A stretch of DNA of 64,000 nucleotides. Origin: Taeniopygia guttata. Taxonomy: Eukaryota > Chordata > Aves > Passeriformes > Estrildidae. Location of the stretch: the NCBI RefSeq assembly GCF_048771995.1, contig NC_133060.1, positions 1,013,501-1,077,500 on the forward strand, given 5' to 3'. Both the position numbers and the translations under genes were made by a program. Below are positions 56,713 to 64,000 of this stretch, piece after piece. The notes under the pieces are model-generated. The model ran no database searches and had not been told where the DNA came from. It was given only the letters and a program-made list of their open reading frames with translations. Position 1 is the stretch's first letter. Every line of letters starts with the position of its first letter.

Positions 56713-59700
56713 GCCCTCCCTCAGCCGCGCCGCCCTCAGCGCCCCCCGAGCTTTGGGGGGTCCCGGGGGGCTCCGGGCCCGGTCCCGCCGCGCCGGGAGC
56801 AGCTCCGGGAGCCCGGCCGGGGCCCCCCCTCCTGCCCCAGGCTGGGACAGCGCCGAGCTGGCGCGGCTGCGCGGCCGAGAGCAGCGGGAGCGGCGGCAGC
56901 GGCTGAGGAGGGAGCGCGGGAGGGACGGGGCGGGGGAGGTGAGGGGGAATGGGGGGGATTTGGGGATACTGGGAGGGACTGGGATGGACTGGGAGGGGAT
57001 TTGGGGATACTGGGAGGGACTGGGATGGGATTTGGGGATACTGGGGGAGACTGGGAGGGGATTTGGGGATACTGGGAGGGACTGGGATGGACTGGGAGAG
57101 GATTTGGGGATACTGGGGGGCACTGGGAGGGGATTTGGGGATACTGGGATGGACTGGGAGGGGATTTGGGGATACTGGGAGGGGATTTGGGGATACTGGG
57201 AGGGACTGGGAGGGGATTTGGGGATACTGGGGGGACTGGGATGGACTGAGAGAGGATTTGGGGATACTGGGATGGACTGGGAGAGGATTTGGGGATACTG
57301 GGATGGACTGGGAGAGGATTTGGGGATACTGGGATGGACTGGGAGAGGATTTGGGGATACTGGGAGGGACTGGGATGGGATTTGGGGATAATGGGAGGGA
57401 TTTGGAGGGGACTGGGAGATACTGGGGAAGACTGGGAGAGGAACTGGGGACACTGGGATGGAACTGGGATGGAACTGGGGGCACTGGGATGGAACTGGGG
57501 ACACTGGGATGGAACTGGGAGCACTGGGATGGAACTGGGATGGAACTGGGGGCACTGGGATGGAACTGGGGGCACTGGGATGGAACTGGGAGCACTGGGA
57601 TGGAACTGGGATGGAACTGGGAGCACTGGGATGGAACTGGGATGGAACTGGGAGCACTGGGATGGAACTGGGGGCACTGGGATGGAACTGGGATGGAACT
57701 GGGGGAACTGGGATGGAACTGGGAGCACTGGGATGCGTTTTGCTGTGCCAAGCACTGGTTTGTACTGGTTTATGTTGGTCTGGGCTGGTTCCCAGCAATT
57801 CCTGGTGCTCTGTGCTGGTCCGTACTGGTTTGTAGTGGTTTATACTGGTTTGTACTGGTTTATACTGGTCTGTACTGGTCCCGCAGGAGCCGCAGGGCCT
57901 CCCCAAGGGTTGGAGCCCCAAGGACGAGGTGGAATATCGGCACCCGCTGGGGCCCGACGGCAAAAAGGGTGCGCAGGATTTGGGGTTTGGGGGGATTTTT
58001 GGGGTTTTGGGTGGATTTTTTGGGGTTTGGGTGGATTTTTTGGGGTTTTGGGTGGATTTTTTGGGGGTTTTGGGTGGATTTTTTGGGTTTTGGATGGATT
58101 TTTGGGGATTTGGGGTGGATTCTTTTGGGTTTTGGGTGGATTTTTTGGGGGTTTGGGGGGATTTTTGGGGATTTTTGGTGGATTCTTTTGGGATTTGGGT
58201 GGATTTTTTGGGGTTTTTTTGGTGGTTTTTTTGGGGTGGTTTTGGGTGGATTTTTTTGGGTTTTTGGGTGAATTTTTTGCGGTTTTGGGTGGATTTTTTG
58301 GGGTTTTGGGTGGATTTTTTAGGTTTTGGGTGAATTTTTTGGGGTTTTGGGTGGATTTTTTGGGTTTTTGGGTGGATTCTTTTGGGTTTTGGGTGGATTT
58401 TTGGGTTTTTGGGTGGATTTTTTGCGGTTTTGGGTGGATATTTGGTGGGTTTTTTGGTTTTTTGGGTGGATTTTTTGGTTTTTTGGGTGGATTTTCGGGG
58501 GTTTCAGGGGGTGGTGGCCCTGCCACCCCCCTGAGGTGACATTTGGGGACACAGCCACGGCCGTGCCGCTGCCCCCCCGGTACAGCCCCAGTTTGGGGGG
58601 ATTTGGGGTGGATTTTTTGGGGATTTTGGGTGGATTTTTTGGGTTTTTGGGTGGATTTTTGGGGGTTTCAGGGGGTGGTGGCCCTGCCACCCCCCTGAGG
58701 TGACATTTGGGGACACAGCCACGGCCGTGCCGCTGCCCCCCCGGTACAGCCCCCGCTACGTCGAGGCCGCCTGGTACCAGTGGTGGGAGAGGGGAGGGGT
58801 CTTCAGCCCCTCCCCCCCGAGCAGGTGAGGGGGGACACACCTGGGGGGGGTCCCAAAAATCACCTGGGGGGTCCCAAAAATCACCTGGGGGGTAAGAAAT
58901 GCCTGGGAGGACCCAAAAAATTATTTGGGTGGGGGTCAAAGATCACCTGGGGGGGTTCAAAATTCATCTGGGGAACCCCAAATCCACCTGTGGGGGGGTC
59001 CAGCCCCACCTTTGGGGGGTCCAGATTTACCTGGGGGGGTCCAGCCCCACCTTTGGGGGGTCCAGATTTACCTGGGGGGGTCCAGCCCCATTTGGGGGGG
59101 TCCAGCCCCACATTTGGGGGGTCCAGATTTACCTGGGGGGGGTCCAGCCTCAGTTTTGGGGGGTTCCAGCCCCATTTGGGGGTTCCAGCCCCACTTTTGG
59201 GTGTTCCAGCCCCACTTTTGGGGTTCCAGCCCCACTTTTGGGGGTTCCAGCCCCATTTGGGGGGTTCCAGCTCCACCTTTGGGGTTCCAGCCCCACTTTG
59301 GGGGGTTCCAGCCCCACTTTTGGGGGGTTCCAGCCCCACTTTGGGGGTTCCAGCCCCACTTTTGGGGGTTCCAGCCCCACTTGGGGGGTTCCAGCCCCAC
59401 CTTTGGGGGTTCCAGCCCCACCTTTGGGGGGGTTCCAGCCCCACCTTTGGGGGTTCCAGCCCCACTTTGGGGGGGGTTCCAGCCCCACTTTTGGGGTCCC
59501 AGCCCCCCCAGCCCCGCTGTGCCCCCCAGGTCCCGGGGGGGGCCCCGGTGCTGAGCCTGGTGCTGCCCCCCCCCAACGTCACCGGGTCCCTCCACCTGGG
59601 CCACGCCCTGAGCGTGACCCTGCAGGACGTGCTGGTCCGATGGTCAGCGGGGTGGGGGGGTTTGGGGGGGTTTGGGGGGCTTCCGTGGGGTTTGGGGGGG

Positions 59701-62700
59701 TTTGAGTGGGATTGGGGGGGATTTTGGGGGTTTTAAGGGGAGTTTGGGGGGGATTTGGGGGGCTTCAGTGGGGTTTGAGGGGGATTTGGGGGGCTTCTGT
59801 GGGGTTTGAGGGGGATTTGGGGGGCTTCAGTGGGGTTTGGGGGGATTTGGGTGGGGTTTGAGGGGCTTCCGTGGGGTTTGGGGGGATTTGGGGGGATTTT
59901 GGGGGTTTAAAGGGGGGTTTGGGGGGGTTTGGGGGGGCTTCAGTGGGGTTTGGGGGGGGATTTGGGGGGTTTTCAGTGGGGTTTGGGGGGCTTCAGTGGG
60001 ATTTGGGGGGATTTTGGGGGGCTTCAGTGGGATTTGGGGGGGATTTGGGGGGGCTTTGGGGGGCTTCAGTGGGGTTTGGGGGGGTTTGAGTGGGGTTTGG
60101 GGGGATTTGGGGGTTTTAAGGGGGGCTTTGGGGGGCTTCCGTGGGGTTTGGGGGGGATTTGGGTGGGGTTTGGGGGGTTTCAGTGGGGTTTGAGGGGGAT
60201 TGAGTAGGATTTGGGGGGCTTCAGTGGGGTTTGGGGGGGATTTGGGGGGATTTGGGGGGGCTTCAGTGGGGTTTGGGGGGGATTTTGGGGGGCTTCAGTG
60301 GGGTTTGGGGGGGATTTGGGGGGATTTGGGGGTGTTTGGGTGGGGTTTGGGGGGCTTCAGTGGGGTTTTGGGGGGATTTGGGGGGATTTTGGGGGTTTAA
60401 AGGGGGGTTTGGGGGGATTGAGTGGGGTTTGGGGGGGATTTGGGGGGGATTTGGGGGGGCTTCAGTGGGGTTTGGGGGTGTTTGAGTGGGGTTTGGGAGG
60501 GATTTGGGGGGCTTCAGTGGGGTTTGGGGGGGATCTGGGGGGGTTTTGGGGGTTTAAAGGGGGGTTTGGGGGGCTTCAGTGGGGTTTGGGAGGGATTTGG
60601 GGGTTTTAAGGGGGGTTTGGGGGGGTTTGAGTGGGATTTGGGGGGATTTTGGGGGGTTTGGGGGGGTTCAGTGGGGTTTGGGGGGCTTTGAGTGGGGTTT
60701 GGGTGGGATTTGGGGGTTTCAGTGGGGTTTGGGGGGTGTTTTTTTGGGGTTGTTTTGGGGATTTTGGGGTGTTTTTATGGGAATATTTTGGGATTGTTTT
60801 GTGGGGTTTTTTAGAAATGTTTTGGGACTTTGGGGTAATTTTTTTGGGGTCATTTGGGGGATTTTTTTGGGGATATTTTGGGGTCGTCTGGGGGGTTACT
60901 GTGGGGTGATTTTGGGGTTACTTTGGGGTGATTTTGGGGTTTTTGGGCGCAGGCGGAGGATGCAGGGCTGGAGCGTCCTGTGGGTGCCGGGCACCGACCA
61001 CGCTGGCATTGCCACCCAGGTGTGTCCCCAATGTCCCCAAATGTCCCCAAATCCCCATCCTGACACCCCCACGCTGGCATTGCCACCCAGGTGTGTCCCC
61101 AAATGTCCCCAAATCCTCCTGAAATGTCCCCAGAGCTGCTTGCCCTGTCCTCAGGGATGTCCCCAACGTGTCCCCGAGGATGTCCCCAATGTCCCCAGTG
61201 ATGTCCCCAATGTCCCTAGGGCTGTCCCCAATGTCCCTAATGATGTCCCCAATGTCCCCAACATGTCCCCAATGTCCCAAATAATGTCCCCAGTGATGTC
61301 CCCAATGTCCCCAATGTCCCCAGGCCATCGTGGAGCGCTGGCTCTGGCAGACACGGGGGCTGTCCCCAATGTCCCCAACGTGTCCCCAATGTCCCCAATG
61401 TCCCCAGGCCATCGTGGAGCGCTGGCTCTGGCAGACACAGGGGCTGTCCCCAATGTCCCCAGGGATGTCCCCAATGTCCCCAATGTGTCCCCAATGTCCC
61501 CAATGATGTCCCCAATGTCCCCAGGGATGTCCCCAATGTCCCCAATGTCCCCAATGATGTCCCCAATGTCCCCAATGTGTCCCCAATGTCCCCAATGATG
61601 TCCCCAATGTCCCCAGGGATGTCCCCAATGTGTCCCCAATGTCCCCAGGCCATCGTGGAGCGCTGGCTCTGGCAGACACGGGGGCTGTCCCCGATGTCCC
61701 CAGGGATGTCCCCAATGTCCCCAACGTGTCCCCAATGTCCCCAGGCCATCGTGGAGCGCTGGCTCTGGCAGACACGGGGGCTGTCCCCGATGTCCCCGGG
61801 GCTGTCCCCAATGTCGCCAATGTCCCCAATGTCCCCAGGCCATCGTGGAGCGCTGGCTCTGGCAGACACGGGGGCTGTCCCCAATGTCCCCAGGGATGTC
61901 CCCAACGTGTCCCCAATGTCCCCAGGCCATCGTGGAGCGCTGGCTCTGGCAGACACGGGGGCTGTCCCTGATGTCCCCAATGATGTCCCCAATGTCCCCA
62001 ATGTGTCCCCAATGTCCCCAATGTCCCCAATGTCCCCAGGGCTGTCCCTGATGTCCCCAATGTCCCCAATGATGTCCCCAATGTCCCCAGGGCTGTCCCC
62101 AATGTCCCCAATGATGTCCCCAATGTCCCCAGGGCTGTCCCCAATGTCCCCAATGATGTCCCCAATGTCCCCAGGCCATTGTGGAGCGCTGGCTCTGGCA
62201 GACACAGGGGCTGTCCCCAATGTCCCCAGGGATGTCCCCAATGTCCCCAATGATGTCCCCAATGTCCCCAGGCCATCGTGGAGCGCTGGCTCTGGCAGAC
62301 ACGGCGGCTGTCCCCGATGTCCCCAATGTGTCTCCAATGTCCCCAACGTGTCCCCAATGTCTCCAACGTGTCCCCAATGTCCCCAACATGTCCCCAATGT
62401 CCCCAGGCCATCGTGGAGCGCTGGCTCTGGCAGACGCGGGGGCTGTCCCCGATGTCCCCGGGGATGTCCCCAATGTCCCCAACATGTCCCCAATGTCCCC
62501 AGGGCTGTCCCTGATGTCCCCAATAATGTCCCCAATGTCCCCAATGATGTCCCCAATGTCCCCAGTGATGTCCCCAATGTCCCCAATGTGTCCCCAATGT
62601 CCCCAGGCCATCGTGGAGCGCTGGCTCTGGCAGACACAGGGGCTGTCCCCGATGTCCCCAATGTCCCCAATGTCCCCAGGGCTGTCCCTGATGTCCCCAA

Positions 62701-63009
62701 TGATGTCCCCAATGTCCCCAATGATGTCCCCAGGCCATCGTGGAGCGCTGGCTCTGGCAGACGCGGCGGCTGCGCCGGCAGGACCTGGGCCGGGCCGAGT
62801 TCCTGCGCGAGGTTTGGCGCTGGAAGGAGCGGTGAGGGGACATCGGGGACACCTGGGGACATTGGGGACACCCTGGGGACACCTCGGGGTGGGGTGGCCC
62901 CGCGGTGTCACCGCCCTGTCCCCCCAGGCACGGGGACGAGATCCTGCGGCAGCTGCGGGCGCTCGGGGCCTCGCTGGACTGGAGCCGCTGCGCCTTCACC
63001 ATGGACCCC
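56705..63009 (+). CDS. VARS2: Valyl-tRNA synthetase 2, mitochondrial (first 7 coding exons, partial)
   Basis: This class I synthetase charges mitochondrial tRNA-Val. Exons: 56705-56938, 57887-57968, 58719-58824, 59530-59642, 60953-61019, 62734-62831, 62928-63009. The gene continues past 64000. The N terminus [17 protein letters not shown] is basic and alanine-rich, like a mitochondrial presequence, then comes an Arg/Glu-rich helix. Catalytic-domain blocks are [14 protein letters not shown] (exon 3), [15 protein letters not shown] with the HIGH-type motif HLGH (exon 4), [15 protein letters not shown] (5), [10 protein letters not shown] (6) and [18 protein letters not shown] (7). VARS2 is preferred to VARS1 because there is no GST-like N domain and because it adjoins GTF2H4, as in human. 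Exon 3 as written ends one base out of phase with exon 4, near a C7 run at 58812-58818. An in-frame ATG at 56657 exists, but 56705 has the better context. Confidence 0.9.
56940..57750 (+). repeat. Intron 1 minisatellites GGGATTTGGGGATACTGGGA and GATGGAACTGGGAGCACTGG
   Basis: Units of 20-40 bp to 57420 are followed by 10-bp-based ACTGGGATGGA units. Bases 57750-57886 are TGGTTTATACTGGTCTG repeats leading to exon 2. Confidence 0.87.
57970..58718 (+). repeat. GGATTTTTTGGGTTTTGGGT repeats with one copy of VARS2 exon 3 acceptor edge
   Basis: G/T-rich units of about 20 bp fill intron 2. A copy of the last 50 bp of the intron plus the first 45 or so bases of exon 3 ([12 protein letters not shown]) lies at about 58495-58592, roughly 170 bp before the real exon start at 58719. 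Confidence 0.9.
58825..59520 (+). repeat. Intron 3 GGTTCCAGCCCCACTTTTGGG minisatellite
   Basis: About thirty units of 20-21 bp lie in VARS2 intron 3. Confidence 0.87.
59645..60750 (+). repeat. Intron 4 GGGGTTTGGGGGGATTTGG minisatellite
   Basis: About 1.1 kb of strongly G/T-rich units such as CTTCAGTGGGGTTTGGGGGG lies in intron 4. Dense GGGG runs give high G-quadruplex potential on the sense strand. Bases 60750-60950 are degenerate TTTTGGGGTTATTTTGGGG sequence. Confidence 0.87.
61020..62733 (+). repeat. Ten tandem copies of VARS2 exon 6 acceptor edge
   Basis: The CCCCAG acceptor and first 30 bases of exon 6 ([10 protein letters not shown]) repeat within CCCCAATGTC filler. Copies begin near 61324, 61409, 61650, 61745, 61841, 61926, 62176, 62274, 62408 and 62607, before the real start at 62734. 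A single copy of the exon 5 donor edge lies at 61068-61095. The last copy is 127 bp from the real exon, so its use would shift the frame. Confidence 0.95.
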
Positions 63010-64000
63010 GTGCGTGTCCCCAGTGTCCCCAAGGGTCCCCAGTGTCCCCAGGGGTCCCCAAGGGTCCCCAACTGTCCCCAAGGGTCCCCAAGGGTCACTC
63101 GGGTGTCCCCAAGGGTCACCCAGGTGTCCCCAAGTGTCCGAACCTTCCCCAGGTGTTCCAATCTGGCCCCGAAATGTTCCCAGTTCTGCCCGAAACATCC
63201 CAGAACTGTCCCCAAAGTGTCCCCATTATCCCCAAACTGTCCCCAAGTGTCGCCATTGTCCCCAAACTGTCCCCAAGTGTCCCCAAACTGCCTCCAAAGT
63301 GTCCCTGCTGTCCCCAAACTGTCCCCAAGTGTCCCTAAACTGTCCCTAAGTGTCGCCATTGTCCCCAAACTGTCCCCAAGTGTCCCTAAACTGTCCCCAT
63401 TGTCCCCAAACTATCCCAAACCTGTCCCCAGCTGTCCCCAAAGTGTCCCCCAAGTGTCCCCAGCTGTCCCCAGCTGTCCCCAGGTCTCCAAACTGTCCCC
63501 AAACTGTCTCCAAACAGTCCTCAGCTGTCCCCAAACTGTCCCCAAGTGTCTCCAAGTGTCCCCAAACTGCCTCCAAAGTGTCCCTGCTGTCCCCAAACTG
63601 TCCCCAAACACTCCTCAACTGTCCCCAATGTGTCCCCAAGTGCCTCTGCTGTCCCCAAACTGTCCTGAAAGTGTCCCCAAACTGTCCCCAAAATGTTCCC
63701 CCTCTGCCCAGGTGTTCCCAAGTGTCCCCAAACTGCCTCCAAAGTGTCCCTGCTGTCCCCAAACTGTCCCCAAACACTCCTCAACTGTCCCCAATGTGTC
63801 CCCAACTGTCCCTGCTGTCCCCAAACTGTCCCCAAAGTGTCTCCAAGTGTCCCCAAACTGTCCCCACGTCCCCAGACTCTCCCCAGACTGTCCCCAAGTG
63901 CCTCTGCTGTCCCCAAAGTGTCCCCAAACTGTCCTAAAAGTGTCCCCAAACTGTCCCCACGTCCCCAGACTCTCCCCAAACTGTCCCCAAATTGTCCTAA
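63010..64000 (+). repeat. Intron 7 CCCCAAACTGTCCCCAAGTGT minisatellite
   Basis: Decamers CCCCAAACTGT and CCCCAAGTGTC fill the last kilobase. No further VARS2 exon is visible before the window ends. Confidence 0.87.

Noticed and set aside
56705-63009. Cytosolic valyl-tRNA synthetase VARS1
   Set aside because: There is no GST-like N-terminal domain, a basic Ala/Ser/Arg-rich leader is present, and the gene sits beside GTF2H4, which is the VARS2 neighbourhood in human.

Overview
This looks like a stretch of bird genome. It is very GC-rich and gene-dense, and almost every intron is filled with short G/C-rich minisatellites, as on the smallest avian (dot) microchromosomes. The bird assignment is an inference from this texture and from protein sequences that are clearly vertebrate but diverged from the mammalian ones. 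A crocodilian or other reptile cannot be excluded without a search.

Five nuclear protein genes can be read exon by exon. ATAT1 (+, 628-6835) is alpha-tubulin acetyltransferase. C6orf136 (+, 7861-11337) carries a DUF2358-type domain. DHX16 (-, 36554-11559) is a DEAH-box splicing helicase with 20 coding exons and 1043 codons. GTF2H4 (-, 55508-38182) is the TFIIH p52 subunit with 13 coding exons and 463 codons. VARS2 (+, from 56705, running off the right edge) is mitochondrial valyl-tRNA synthetase, with its first seven coding exons here. Exon limits were set by matching the protein families, splice sites and reading phase together. All five genes lie in the human MHC class I region, so this is probably MHC-linked. 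DHX16 and GTF2H4 are direct neighbours here, whereas many genes separate them in human. GTF2H4 and VARS2 are divergent here, but I recall them as co-directional in human.

Layout: 1-627 is a promoter array of repeated CCAAT/RFX-half-site/GC-box modules; 628-7480 is ATAT1; 7481-7860 is a promoter with CArG and NRF1 sites; 7861-11448 is C6orf136, whose 3' end converges on that of DHX16; 11559-36554 is DHX16; 36555-38181 is the DHX16 promoter and GTF2H4 3' flank; 38182-55508 is GTF2H4; 55509-56704 is a divergent promoter region; 56705-64000 is VARS2.

The most striking structural feature is that many tandem arrays are seeded on exon edges. A repeat unit contains the end of an exon, its splice site and neighbouring intron, and this unit is copied 1 to 15 times. 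At least 20 exon edges in all five genes show this, giving dozens of perfect-looking decoy donor and acceptor sites. Other notable points are an 841-bp exact repeat in GTF2H4 intron 5, a GC-AG intron in DHX16, a one-base frame offset in VARS2 exon 3, copies of the GTF2H4 stop codon in its 3' flank, and an octamer-motif array in C6orf136 intron 1. No tRNA, rRNA, CRISPR, retroviral or recognisable transposon sequence was found.
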